Source: Carpediemonas membranifera
Taxonomy: Eukaryota; Fornicata
Direction: 5' to 3'
DNA length: 64,000 bases
Assembly (NCBI GenBank): GCA_019828565.1
Contig: JAHDYR010000062.1
Location: 310,001 to 374,000 of the forward strand
The position numbers and the translations under genes are program-made. Positions 27,239-37,596 of the stretch are shown in pieces. The notes beneath the pieces are model-generated. The model was not told the origin of the DNA and did no database searches. It worked only from the letters and a program-made list of their open reading frames with translations. Every line of letters begins with the position of its first letter. Within the stretch, counting starts at the first letter, position 1.

Positions 27239-30094
27239 TCAATGCGCAAGAGTCTCGACGATCGACTGGGCCGCCGCCACAGCGCTCTGGTCTGCAGACC
27301 CGCTCGCCCGCACAGCCTCGACGGCCCCCTGCACGAGCGTCTCCACACCCACACCGTCCGTGAAGTCAACCACCTGCGGCCCGGCGAACGACAGTGCAAC
27401 GTACGCCGCCTGGAAGCCGTCCTCGGGATCCTTCACCGTCATGTCACGCTGGGTCACCCGGCTGGTGCTGGCAGTCTTCCGGTAGTTGACCAAGGCGTGG
27501 CTGAGGGCAGGCAGCAGGAAGTGGTGCAGCTGCGCCCCGGGGGCAGACGCCGCGAGCTCACTGAGGCCGACGACGGCGTACTTCCACTGATACTGGTCCA
27601 GGTTCGTGGCCGCGAGCTTGCCGATGTTGGCGCACACAACGTTGGTGATGGCCATGGCGCTGAAGCCTTGCTGTATGCCTTCGAGAATCCCCACGAAAGC
27701 TCCTGGCCCGACGCGGTGGACGGCGAGGCACAGCATGGCGCTGAAGTTGGCCATGTAGACGGGCGTGGCCTTCTTCTGGGCCCGCTGGAAGAGCAGTTTA
27801 ACGAGCCTCGTCCCCCGGTCGGGCGAGACCACCACCTCGACGGGCGCGGCCGCCACGAACGTTTGTACGAGCTCGATGCCGTAGAACTCGGTCTTGACGG
27901 ACAGCACAAGCTTCTTGACGATCTCAAAGACCTTGGCAAAGATCTCCTCGGACGCGAATGCGGCGGGCTCCTTCCTGACGTAGACCTGGATGACCTTGGC
28001 GAGGGCGGGGATGTTTCCCCGCTCGAGCCAGAGGGACTCGGATGCAGTGATGGCCGCCAGCACCGCCTGGTAGCGCTCAGTGACGGTGGGGCGGCATGTG
28101 AGCATCTGGGCGATGAACTGGAACGCGTACGACTGGAACTCGACGACGTTCTCGGTCACAATGTAGTTAATTGATTCAAACACGGCCGCCTCGAGCTGGT
28201 CGAACGCCTCAGGGGCGTCAGCGGCGACTATTCTAGCGATGACGAGGGCGAGGGCCTCGAAAACGAGGTGGTTGAACATCGGCACGGTGGGGTCCTTGGC
28301 GATGCGGAGAACGATACCAGAGAGCGTGGCGTAGACGTCCTTGCTCACAGCGAGGGCGAGGGGGGCCGGTGCCTGGACCAGGAGACGTATGGCGAGCTTG
28401 AGCAGCTGGGAGCACGTGCCCCACTCATCCTCCCGGGTCAGGCGGGAGAAGACGACCGTGAAGGCCGGCATCACCCTGCCGCTGATTGATTCAAAGGGAA
28501 TGACCGGCTGGCCGTCCTTCTGCATGCGGAGGAGATAATCGAGCGTGTATGCGGAGTACGCCGAGACCACGTAGCAGTCGGCCTCCAGCTTCTCCCAGAG
28601 CTGTGTGATGCACGCGGTGATGTGTCTGGGCTGCAGATACGGCCTGAAGAACGCGATGAATTTGATCGCCGCGGCCACGAGCATCGGGTCCTGGGCCGTG
28701 AGGGCCGGCACGACGTGCTGCTCGAGGAAGCCGTACAGCGTCGGCTCGTCACACCGGATGGAGGTGACGCCGCGCTTGAGGAGGAATCCGACGATGGAGA
28801 TGGACGAGAAGAACTTGATGGCGAGGATCCTGCTGGCCTCCGTCACCGGTGTCGTCTGAAGGACGCTGTCCAGCTTCTCCACGGCCACGGCTAGCACGGG
28901 CTGCTCGAAGTGGATGCAGAGGGCCGACACGAGCTCCGAGGCGGCCCCAGCCCTGCTGTACTCGGCGTCCGAGAAGTGGTCGAGGTCCAGCTGCACGAAC
29001 TGGCGGGGGTTCACCTCGAACTCGTCGACGTCCTCGTCTCTGACCGCGAGGGAGGGCAGGACCACACTCTCGACGATGGTGCGGAGGGTCTCGGGCTCTC
29101 TGAGTGTGTGGAAGTAGTAGGGGGACGTCGCGATCGACTGGACATACTGGATACAGGCGATCGCCAGGCTGTCGAGGGTCGCGGCGGCCGAGAGTGATTG
29201 CAGCAGAGTCCATATCAGCGGAGTGAACTTGCTGACGTAGTCCTTGAAGTCGCCCTCGTCAATGTGGGTCACACAGAAGCGTACGTTGCGGACGGTGGCC
29301 GTCTGTGCCTTGACCAGCATAGTCTTGTCCTCCGGGGCAGCAGACATGAAGTCGTTACGTGCCTCCAAGATAAATGCGAACATCTGGGTAAACGTCGGCA
29401 AGTTGTCCTCAAAAAACTCGGGGACCGTGTGCCAGTTGAGGGTCGACCAGATCTTCAGCAGATACATCACGCACCGCATAGCGAGTGGGCGATCGACCTC
29501 GTTCGGGGGCTGGGGAAGGGCCGTGAACAGAGCCTGCATGTGGGCCATCATGGGCTGGCAGAACTGGTCGAGGAGGGCACGGAGCTCGGGCACGAGCTGG
29601 TCGATGTCCTCGCCGTCTCTGAAGCGGGTCTTCGTGGCGACATGGATGAGGCGGAGAACCGCAGCGGCCTCGTGCAAGGCTGAGCGCTGCATGGCTGAGT
29701 TAAGCATGGAGATGCAGTTGTCGATGAAGCCCTGCCACACAGGATAGTCTGTGGTGAGGATAGTGCGCAGTGCGGCCATAAAGACGTTGCTGATGACGGG
29801 ATGGCCCGACTTTTCGAAGTATACTTGCAATATTTGGAGGCGAATTTGCTCAGCGTTCTGCAGACCGCGCTCCTCCTTATCGGGCCAAACGCGGTTCACC
29901 CAGTTCTTGAGGAGAAGTGAGGTTGAAAGCGTAGCCGCCTCATCATTGGCGAAATCTGAAGTGACAAGGCGAATTAGCGCTTGTCCGAGCTCCGTGTTCG
30001 ACAACAGAGAGCTAAGGTACTTCTCAGCCGCCTTGAACTCTTCCATGTTACCTTGTGGGTTGCATACACGCAGGATGGCGGACTTTAGCTCCAT
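27239..30094 (-). CDS. CSE1: Exportin-2 (CSE1/CAS), importin-alpha re-exporter
   Basis: Returns importin-alpha from nucleus to cytoplasm with Ran-GTP. At 951 residues it is near the usual 960-970. The N-terminus is an importin-beta type HEAT region (LLLKNWVNRVWPD). The stretch PEFFEDNLPTFTQMF and the block VVLPSLAVRDEDVDEFEVNP followed by ALCIHFEQPV are characteristic of CSE1 rather than other exportins. The rest is continuous HEAT-like helices. The ATG at 30094 starts directly at the family N-terminus (MELKSAILRVCNP). There is no intron or break. It lies in a run of minus-strand genes. Confidence 0.93.
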   Translation of the reverse strand: MELKSAILRVCNPQGNMEEFKAAEKYLSSLLSNTELGQALIRLVTSDFANDEAATLSTSLLLKNWVNRVWPDKEERGLQNAEQIRLQILQVYFEKSGHPVISNVFMAALRTILTTDYPVWQGFIDNCISMLNSAMQRSALHEAAAVLRLIHVATKTRFRDGEDIDQLVPELRALLDQFCQPMMAHMQALFTALPQPPNEVDRPLAMRCVMYLLKIWSTLNWHTVPEFFEDNLPTFTQMFAFILEARNDFMSAAPEDKTMLVKAQTATVRNVRFCVTHIDEGDFKDYVSKFTPLIWTLLQSLSAAATLDSLAIACIQYVQSIATSPYYFHTLREPETLRTIVESVVLPSLAVRDEDVDEFEVNPRQFVQLDLDHFSDAEYSRAGAASELVSALCIHFEQPVLAVAVEKLDSVLQTTPVTEASRILAIKFFSSISIVGFLLKRGVTSIRCDEPTLYGFLEQHVVPALTAQDPMLVAAAIKFIAFFRPYLQPRHITACITQLWEKLEADCYVVSAYSAYTLDYLLRMQKDGQPVIPFESISGRVMPAFTVVFSRLTREDEWGTCSQLLKLAIRLLVQAPAPLALAVSKDVYATLSGIVLRIAKDPTVPMFNHLVFEALALVIARIVAADAPEAFDQLEAAVFESINYIVTENVVEFQSYAFQFIAQMLTCRPTVTERYQAVLAAITASESLWLERGNIPALAKVIQVYVRKEPAAFASEEIFAKVFEIVKKLVLSVKTEFYGIELVQTFVAAAPVEVVVSPDRGTRLVKLLFQRAQKKATPVYMANFSAMLCLAVHRVGPGAFVGILEGIQQGFSAMAITNVVCANIGKLAATNLDQYQWKYAVVGLSELAASAPGAQLHHFLLPALSHALVNYRKTASTSRVTQRDMTVKDPEDGFQAAYVALSFAGPQVVDFTDGVGVETLVQGAVEAVRASGSADQSAVAAAQSIVETLAH

Positions 30095-30380
30095 TTGCCA
30101 CCGACTGCTTGGCTAAAGCTGCACATCCTCGGTCACGCCCACGGCCGTCGATAAAGCCAGCCGACGGCACATTCATAGCCATGCCGGCAGTATCTGTATA
30201 CATACCAGGCTCGGGGCGACCCGGGCGACGAACTTCAGACCGTCAAAGGATGAAGGAAAGACGAAGCTATGACAATGACGGCGAGAAGGCGTCCTCATCA
30301 CAAGGTCAAAGATCCCGCCCAGGTCACCTCTGGTCACTGGTCGTGACAGCAGTAGTTTGGTTGTATGCGTACCCTGACAT

Positions 30381-31307
30381 TTACCTCTCTTCGATGGTGA
30401 TGTCACCCTTCTTCCCTCCGATGCCGCGGATCCGGAACTTCGCAGCATCGCTCCACCTGTCGAACGAAGCAGACACAACCCGGCCGCCAACAACAGTGAC
30501 AGTGATAGGCACACCACCACCTGACCCGACACAGCAACCACCGAAGAGGATCCATAAGATGACGGCAATGCCGATGACGACTGGGACTGGGACGTCATAC
30601 AGGCCCACAAGCTTCAGGAGCTCGGTCACCCCGAGGTAGATGAGGTAACCAGCGAGCGGGCCGACGATTGCGATGACCAAGAAGAAAAGTCCTATTACGA
30701 CACCTACAACGATGAAGATCAGGGTCAGAAGGATACTGGACGTGAATGGCAGACCCTGGATGAACGTAATAAATGCCGGGGTCAGGTAGAGTGCCAGCTG
30801 TCGAGTCGATTTGTTCATGAACGGCTTGAGTGTAGGTTCATGGACACCAAGGTAGATGTCGTGGGCCAAGAGGGCGAGGAAGCCGAGCACGGGGAAGACG
30901 TAGCAGAAGAGCACCGTGCTGACCAAGGCCAGGAGGAAGAAATTGACGAAGAACTGGACGACCTGGCACAGTATGAAGAGGACGACCGGGAGGTTGGCGA
31001 GGACCATGGCGAGGACGTTGTGTCTGCCGAGAGCTTCTTCCTCAAGTTTGAAGCTCCGCTGCAGTATCACGTGGACACAGGTGAGCACGACGTGCATGAC
31101 GACAGCGAAGAGCGTGTTGATGCCGACGATAGCCCAGTAGACGGGTTGTTCGAAAACTGAGCCATTTTCGGGCGTACCGAAGTTATATTGCTTGAATGCA
31201 CTCAATATGAAGGGAATGAGGATGCCGCCGTAGAAGAACGGAGCGGACATGGCCGTGGGGATGTTGACAGCGGACCACAGCTGCTGGAACTTGATCAGGT
31301 TAGCCAT
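30381..31307 (-). CDS. Multi-pass membrane protein, unknown (308 aa)
   Basis: From the ATG at 31307 (MANLIKFQQL), I count about six to eight hydrophobic segments, including FFVNFFLLALVSTVLFCYVF and ILLTLIFIVVGVVIGLFFLV, with short loops. The soluble C-terminus of about 45 residues is charged. Long glycine-containing segments late in the protein (GGCCVGSGGG) are notable. There is no signal for a transporter family that I can name. Likely sits in an endomembrane. Spacing to exportin-2 on the same strand is about 290 bp. Confidence 0.65.
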   Translation of the reverse strand: MANLIKFQQLWSAVNIPTAMSAPFFYGGILIPFILSAFKQYNFGTPENGSVFEQPVYWAIVGINTLFAVVMHVVLTCVHVILQRSFKLEEEALGRHNVLAMVLANLPVVLFILCQVVQFFVNFFLLALVSTVLFCYVFPVLGFLALLAHDIYLGVHEPTLKPFMNKSTRQLALYLTPAFITFIQGLPFTSSILLTLIFIVVGVVIGLFFLVIAIVGPLAGYLIYLGVTELLKLVGLYDVPVPVVIGIAVILWILFGGCCVGSGGGVPITVTVVGGRVVSASFDRWSDAAKFRIRGIGGKKGDITIEER

Positions 31308-31594
31308 TTCTGTGTTTTAGAGTGATTGACACGAAAAAGTGCCGTTTTTTTCACTCAATGGGGGCTTTTGTCACGATGTCGGATGGTCTTAATTGAGACT
31401 CAATTTAAGAATCTTAAACTGCGAAATTATAAAATGGCAATACCAGTCTCAATCCACGATGGACACTATGCTGTGGGTCCAGGTCAAGGGTATCCCAGTG
31501 CCCGGTCCCTTGCTCCCGTATGAACGAAATCACGAAACAAGCCAATCCCCCCGCCGGCGTTTATAACATAGTAAGCTGCCTATAGCACATGGCG

Positions 31595-32329
31595 TTACTT
31601 CCTGATCATCTCCAGCTCGATAGAGCTCATACTGATGCCTCGCTTCGGCCCGAGGTCGACCTCAAGCCCACTCTGTTGAACGGCGAATGAAATGTCGCAC
31701 TGGGACTCAGGACTCATCGTCGAGAGCTCAGAGTCGAACAGTGGGTCGTCAATGCAGTCCCAGCCGAGGCTGCCGTTCGACTCCGTGAGTGCGAGGGCAG
31801 GGAGGAAGGGACAGCCGTCGGTCTCGGGCAGAGAGCCGAGACGGCCGACGTCGGGAAGAGAGAAGGCCGATGCGTGCGCGTCATCGGCCATGAGGTCTTC
31901 AGCGAGTGAGGAGGGGATATGGTGGAGCGCCGCAACCCCGGCGTTCTCGTCGTTCAATGCTCCGAACTGGATGGACTGCGTCGAAGGGAATACGGGCGCA
32001 TTGGGCTGCTTGGTCAGGCTCAGAGACGAGCGGCGCCCCTTGTTTCGCAGGATTCCGGTGATCGGGGACGTCTTTGTGGAGAGGCCGGCAGATGACGATC
32101 GCCGGCCCTTCGTACGGCCGCGGAGCTTGTTGCGGTTACGTGTACGAGCGGATTGGGTCTTGGGAGTGTATGTTCCGTCATCATCGGTGTCAATCACGTC
32201 GCTTTCGAGCACTAGATCCTCCAGCAGCTCGGTGACGTCCGTTTGGGCAGATTTTGGAGTACGCTGGCGCTTAGGACGCTTTGGCGGTAGCTCTGCTGCC
32301 GGGGAAGTTGTTGTTAAAGACGTGGACAT
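31595..32329 (-). CDS. Disordered nuclear-type protein, unknown (244 aa)
   Basis: The ATG at 32329 (MSTSLTTTSP) is preferred over an in-frame upstream start at 32410. The sequence has KRPKRQRTPK and RNRNKLRGRTKGRR basic clusters that look like nuclear signals, an SPITGILRNKGRR patch, many Ser-Pro sites and an acidic second half. Low complexity and the lack of a fold suggest a disordered regulator, for example of the cell cycle or chromatin. I recognise no family. Confidence 0.55.
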   Translation of the reverse strand: MSTSLTTTSPAAELPPKRPKRQRTPKSAQTDVTELLEDLVLESDVIDTDDDGTYTPKTQSARTRNRNKLRGRTKGRRSSSAGLSTKTSPITGILRNKGRRSSLSLTKQPNAPVFPSTQSIQFGALNDENAGVAALHHIPSSLAEDLMADDAHASAFSLPDVGRLGSLPETDGCPFLPALALTESNGSLGWDCIDDPLFDSELSTMSPESQCDISFAVQQSGLEVDLGPKRGISMSSIELEMIRK

Positions 32330-32612
32330 GGTGATATAATAGTGGTGATTTCTTCGCGACCCGCCACGACTCTGCGTGAATCTTTCAATATTTGTGAGAT
32401 ATGACTGCACATGTGATGGCGATATGCTTACCGTGGTAGGCGCGATATGGCAGGTATCCCTTGAAAACTAGGGGTATTTTCGACGTCTAGATGGCAACAT
32501 CAGGGAGATAACATTTCAATCTCAGAGATTTAGTCGATCTCATAACCCCACACAGATATCGGAGTACCCACCATTTATAATAGCATGCGTTAAATAACAT
32601 CACTATCGCCAG

Positions 32613-34397
32613 CTACATCTGCGCGACAAACTCGTCGATCTCCGGTGTCAATAACTCCGATCGCCCAAGCACCTTGCCCGCCCGATCTGACACAGTGAAG
32701 ACCAGCATCCCGACGACACCATCGCCGGACCCCACCGCGACCCTGACCTCGAGCACTGTGTCAATGCCCGGCAAAAGCACGCTGATCGGCAGGAGCGGGT
32801 CCTTGATGGCCAGCGGAGGCCTGGCGGTGGCCATGCCGTCCGGGCCGTGGCACACGGTGCACAGGCTGAGTCCCCTGAGCGGCTTCCGGGCAGACACATG
32901 GACCCTAACGAGGAACGATGGTCCAAATCCCTCAATAGTCGTCCGGAGCCCAACCTGCGGCTTGACCCCCGCCATGGTGTCCTCGGTCTGCTTCCTGGCC
33001 TTCACCCTCGTGCTGAGTGCCGCCAGCTTGAGCTGGAGCAGGTCTGTCTGGAACCCAAAGTACATCTTGCTGGCAGCCTCGAGGTCTTTTTCCCGCGTGT
33101 AGGCGGATCTGAGTGCAGTCGTGTCGTCAATGATGCCGAGGGGCACATCCTGCGGATCAGATTCCACGATCGACCCCATGGATCCGAGATCCGCAGATCT
33201 GTGCAGGATCTTGATATCTAGGGCCCCCGTATCTGTCACAGATACCAAGCAGTGGCTCTCCCGGGCAAAAGGCACCATCCGAATCCCCTTGACGGGGTTG
33301 GCCAGCTGCATGGTCGCGATGGGCTCGGCCCCTCTGAACATGCGCACCTCGCCTGACGCGAGGCAGAGCAGGAAGCCCTCCACCGATGCGGCGTCGAAGT
33401 GCTCTATGGCCACGATTGGGGCGGCCGTCTTGTACTGAGCCTCCCGCCGACCCCGGGCACTGTAGACCGACAGCGTGCTGTCCGCGGTGGCGACGAAGAT
33501 CTTGTTCCTGATCCGCACGACGTCTACAATGTCTGCCTCAGCTCTAATTACATTGGCGGAGATGCCCTGCTCCGTAATAGAGTAAATCGCCCGGTCCCTG
33601 CAAGGCACGGTCACACGGAACGCCACGGCCCTCGTCCCCGTCACGTGGAGCCGTATGGGCACCGACTTCAGCTTGTAGTGGATGTCTGTCTCTCGGCAGG
33701 ATGGCCCGAGGAGGTAAACGTCGCCACCCTCTGTCGCCACGATGATCTGCCCGAGCGGCTCGTGTTCGTTGATGGTGGCCGGGAGGACCGTGATGGCCGT
33801 GATCACTGGGACGGACCGGGCGATGCCGTCGGGATGGGCTGTGACAATCCCGCGGCGACTGTTGTCAAGGGTTTGGCCGTCGGGCACGGCGTCGAACATC
33901 GTCGTGGTGTCGGTTGCGTGCTGGGGCGCAGTAAGCATGCTCTCGCCCTGCGGCGAGATGCTGGAGCCCGAGTTGCGGAGGTCGACGAGCTCCTGACAGC
34001 CCTCGAGCATCGTCAGGCCCCCGCCGACGAGACGGCGCCAGATGTCCTGCTCTTGTTCGGTGGGCTGGAACGGGGGCAGACAGAACTTGGAGTGGGGCTT
34101 CAGAACGCCTTTGACGGGCTTGTATACGAAGATGGCCGTCCCCGCTGCGATGGCGATGGCCAAGGAGCGGGACTTGTCCACGCCCTCGAGCCTGAATGAG
34201 ACTACACCGGACGGGGTTCCCAGAATTTCGTGCTCAGCAACAACTTTGGCGCCGCGGTATACCCGAAGCGTCCTATTGCGGCTGGCGATAAGAAGGCGGT
34301 GATCCCCGTCGCCATACAAGTCTGCGGACTCAATACAGGACGAGATGGCATCTAGGTTTTCAATAGGATCATAGAATGCGTCCAGGAATGGAGTCAT
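32613..34397 (-). CDS. BBS1: BBS1, BBSome subunit
   Basis: BBS1 is the beta-propeller subunit that links the BBSome to ARL6 and cargo in cilia, so this supports a flagellated organism. From the ATG at 34397 (MTPFLDAFYDP) the protein has 594 residues, the normal length. The N-terminus FLDAFYDPIENLDAISSCI with the following ADLYGDGDHRLLIA aligns with the family opening, as do FVYKPVKGVLKPHSKF, a tryptophan-containing EQDIWRR and NGEVRIYR-like propeller strands (ASGEVRMFRGAEPI). The C-terminal GAE-like region ends at the TGA/TAG side near 32613. No intron or break. Confidence 0.92.
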   Translation of the reverse strand: MTPFLDAFYDPIENLDAISSCIESADLYGDGDHRLLIASRNRTLRVYRGAKVVAEHEILGTPSGVVSFRLEGVDKSRSLAIAIAAGTAIFVYKPVKGVLKPHSKFCLPPFQPTEQEQDIWRRLVGGGLTMLEGCQELVDLRNSGSSISPQGESMLTAPQHATDTTTMFDAVPDGQTLDNSRRGIVTAHPDGIARSVPVITAITVLPATINEHEPLGQIIVATEGGDVYLLGPSCRETDIHYKLKSVPIRLHVTGTRAVAFRVTVPCRDRAIYSITEQGISANVIRAEADIVDVVRIRNKIFVATADSTLSVYSARGRREAQYKTAAPIVAIEHFDAASVEGFLLCLASGEVRMFRGAEPIATMQLANPVKGIRMVPFARESHCLVSVTDTGALDIKILHRSADLGSMGSIVESDPQDVPLGIIDDTTALRSAYTREKDLEAASKMYFGFQTDLLQLKLAALSTRVKARKQTEDTMAGVKPQVGLRTTIEGFGPSFLVRVHVSARKPLRGLSLCTVCHGPDGMATARPPLAIKDPLLPISVLLPGIDTVLEVRVAVGSGDGVVGMLVFTVSDRAGKVLGRSELLTPEIDEFVAQM

Positions 34398-34701
34398 CCG
34401 CACGCTTCTTGTGGAACAGACGCGATTGGAGCTGAAAGGATGGTGCAGAATATGTCAGAGGACGTGTGCCCCAGCCCAGGTGCAATACTGCTTGGCTGCG
34501 TGGTGCATGATGTGAACCTAGGCTGGGCTTAGGGTTAGGGGTTGAACACCCATGAAAATTGAGTTTGAGATTTCTTAGAGTTGCTAGTGCTCAATATAAC
34601 CACACGACGGCAGCGTGACTGTGATGGTTGACAGGTGGTCTAGGCCTAACCTACAATTTCTTCCGCTGGTCCTGACTATCAGTTTTTATTCACTAACTCG
34701 C

Positions 34702-36550
34702 TCACTTCCTGAGCCAGCAGACGCCGTAGCGGCCCAGCTTGACCATACCATCACCATTCACTGCGTTCTTAGCGAAAAGCACTATGCCCTTCGCCTCCAC
34801 GCTGACTTCGCCCACGCTGTAGTTCATGAGGCACACGCTGCCCCCCCTTTCCACCATCAGCACGTGGCCACCGACCTGCTTGAGTTCAGCGCGGCCTGTA
34901 AGGTTGCCGCGGGTGGCGATGAGCTGCTTGAGAGTCCCGTAGCAGAACGCTGTCCATGAGTCCGGGTCAGCGCGCTCAGACCTGACCTGCCCCCAGTCGA
35001 TGGAGGCGCGGCACAGGTAGCGGCTATCGACCTCGGCCTCAGGGGTGACTGGGCTATTGCCCATCCCGAACTCATCGCCCATGTAAATCATGGGAATGCC
35101 GGGCAGCGAGAGCTGGACTGCAATGGCGAGGGTCCACCAGTCGCGGTCGTTCTTGAGGAGGCAGGCCAGACGAGCAGAGATGCCTTCGACGATCTCCCGC
35201 CCCTCGCTGTCTTCGGTTACCCGGAACTTCCACGAGGGGTCCTGTAGGAACACGGTGGTCACGTCGTCTCGGATCTGAGGGGTGACCGCGACCTTCTCGA
35301 GCGTCAGCTCGTCGTGGCACCGAAGCATAGCAACCCAGGTAGCATCGGGGCGGGCGAGGCCGGCGACCTCGTTCCACGTGTCGATGAGGGTGGCAGGGCT
35401 CTGTGTGGCGAGAGCGTGCCACATTCGGGTCAAGGCGGGGAAGTTGTACGCCGCGTGGCACTCTGGGGGCGCACCGGGCTTGCCGAGGTACTTGGCGACC
35501 TCTTCGAACTCCTGGTTCGACTCGCAAAAGCAAGAGGAGAGCGTCGTCGGCCGGGCGGAGGGCGTCTGCGATGGCGCGCCACAGCTGGACGATGATGTGG
35601 GTCCCGGACTCGTTCTCACACACCCAGTCCCTCTCGTGCGTCTTCTGGCGGTCGACCTTCCACAGGTAGGGAAGGGCGTCGAGACGAAGCCCGCCTACAC
35701 CAGCGTGTGCCCAGAAGGCGATGATCTTGACACTTTCGAGGAGTACAGCGGGGTTGTGGTAGTTCAGGTCAGGCTGCTCCGTCTTGAACCGGTGCAGATA
35801 GAAGTACGGCGTCTCGCCCACCCGAGCCCAGTTGGACGGCTCGAACGAGAAGATCCTACGGACATTGGGCTCATCGTAGGCGGGGCTAGTGGGGTAGCCG
35901 GGGCCCCTGTGTGTAGTCCAGATGAAGAAGTTGAAGGGGTGGGCCGGATCGGCGGGGAGGGGAGTGCCCTCAGTGACGTGGGCGTTGATGGCCGCAACAG
36001 CAGTCTCAAACCACTCGTGCTGCACAGAGCAGTGGTTCAGTGCCACGTCAAAGAGTACACGCATACCCCGCTCCCGTGCGGCGGCGAGGAAGGCGGTGAA
36101 GGTCTCGGTGTTCCCCTCCTTGTCGCCAGGGTCGCGGAAGAGAGAGGGGCGGATGCGGGTATAGTCCTTGATGTCAAAGCCGCCGTCTGCACCGCCGTCG
36201 TCGAGGATAGGGAGCAGGTGAAGCAGGCTGACGCCCATCTCGGGTAGGGTGGAGTCCTCGGCGTCGAGGAGCTCCTTGAGGCCGTCAAACGTGCCACAGA
36301 ACTTATCCACGTACATGGAGTAGCCAACAGCCGTCTTGTACCATGCATTCTCCTCAGAAGTGCCCTCTGCGGCCTCTACTATGCCTGACTTCTTCACTTC
36401 GTCGATAATCTTGGCAAGGAACGACGTCTTGACGTCATCAGAGAAGTCAGGGCAATCTTTGTACAAGTTGTTGTAGAAGTTCGTTACTTTGCTGACCAAT
36501 TCGTCCGTTCCCGTCATGATGGGCGAACTTCTTGTGTTTTTCGACTCCAT
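34702..36550 (-). CDS. GH13 trehalose-synthase-like enzyme with a +1 frame break
   Basis: The family isomerises maltose to trehalose or transfers glucosyl units. Two overlapping frames together give a full GH13 enzyme. The first, from the ATG at 36550 (or 36517), has the FDVALNHCS strand, FYLHRFKTEQPDLNYHNP and the nucleophile block GGLRLDALPYLW. The second has the acid/base block CESNQEFEEV, the third catalytic block LRCHDELTLEKV and a MIYMGDEFGMGN stretch, ending at 34702. PDLNY...NP and HDELTLE are typical of trehalose synthases. The join requires one extra base to be skipped near 35530, between the two catalytic blocks. This could be a real mutation, a sequence error or programmed shifting. 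The enzyme is complete in content. Confidence 0.8.
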
Positions 36551-37596
36551 TCAACGATCGTCAACGCGAATCTGCAGATAAAATCTGGAACCATCACACC
36601 CAAGGAACCTGATTTACGTGCGGGGTGACTGGGGTTGCGCAATACATTGCCCCGCATGTAAAAACGGACAATGTCGGCGACTGGCGCAAGACTGTGAACA
36701 AGTCATACGAGTGAAGCGAGTAATCAAGTATTCAGGCCTTAATAGCTAGGCGTGCTTGTCCGGCCTGGTCCTTCCAGCAGGAAGGTCTCAATGCAGAGGG
36801 CAGAGTTGGCATGCTGAATTTCAGACGAAAATGACCCCCCATGGGTGTGACTCACAGATGGGGCCCCACGCCGCGGGTTGCCCTCCCGCATACACTCGCC
36901 AACCCCAGCAGCTGCGGGGGTCGTCCAAGTGCATCATCTAGGCTCAATGTCCTAGGTCCATCTGATGTCGCGCGGCAGTCTCACAGTCTGCGCGCTCCTA
37001 GCTAGAAGCCGGGTTCCGCGCCGTACAAAGTGGCGCGGATGTCCCGGTGTGCAGCAAGGGCCGAGGCCAATGCATTGCCACGGGTCCGAAGACGCCGTGG
37101 TGCACAGCTAGGATGTAACATCATATGATGGTGGCGGGCTTACCTTGTTGCCGCTCCAGGGTCCCGTCGGCGCACCTGATTGATGTTGTTTAGTTCGGCA
37201 CTATAGAGTGGCTTACACATGCTCTAAGTGACAGGTTGGAATCTATCCACGTAGATAGAACAATAAGCACGAATTCGGCGCCATGAATCAGGAGTTCTCC
37301 TCCCATGCTTTGTCCTCGCGATTTTGCATGAAAAAAAGGCGCCTGAAAGACGGGTCAAGGATCGTTGTAGCAGTCTAGAATCGTGGTCGGGAAGAAGCTG
37401 TGCCGCCCGTGGTAATAATTGATGGCCCTTGATCTCGAAAGGGACTTTTGACTTCCGTTGATTCTCGTGTCACTAGAAAATCGGAAAAGTCAGAAGGGAA
37501 AGTTTGAGTTCTATGCCAGGCTCTGGTGCGACTGAGTCGAGTTCTGCTCTTGGTCCAGGCTCTTTCCGATGCGCACTTTAGGCGCAACAAATTGTA
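36551..37596. other. Gene-free 1.05-kb stretch between divergent genes
   Basis: Lies between the starts of the GH13 gene (minus) and the coiled-coil gene (plus), so it must contain both promoters. I see no supported gene, tRNA or strong repeat. A central part (36840-37180) is GC-rich with several short inverted repeats. Confidence 0.4.

Noticed and set aside
27242-28174. 310-codon plus-strand frame antisense to exportin-2
   Set aside because: The minus strand encodes a clear family member over the same bases. The antisense frame is Arg/Gly/His-rich, typical of the shadow of GC-rich codons.
35282-36247. 321-codon plus-strand frame antisense to the GH13 enzyme
   Set aside because: It is antisense to catalytic blocks of a known enzyme family and has no recognisable domain.
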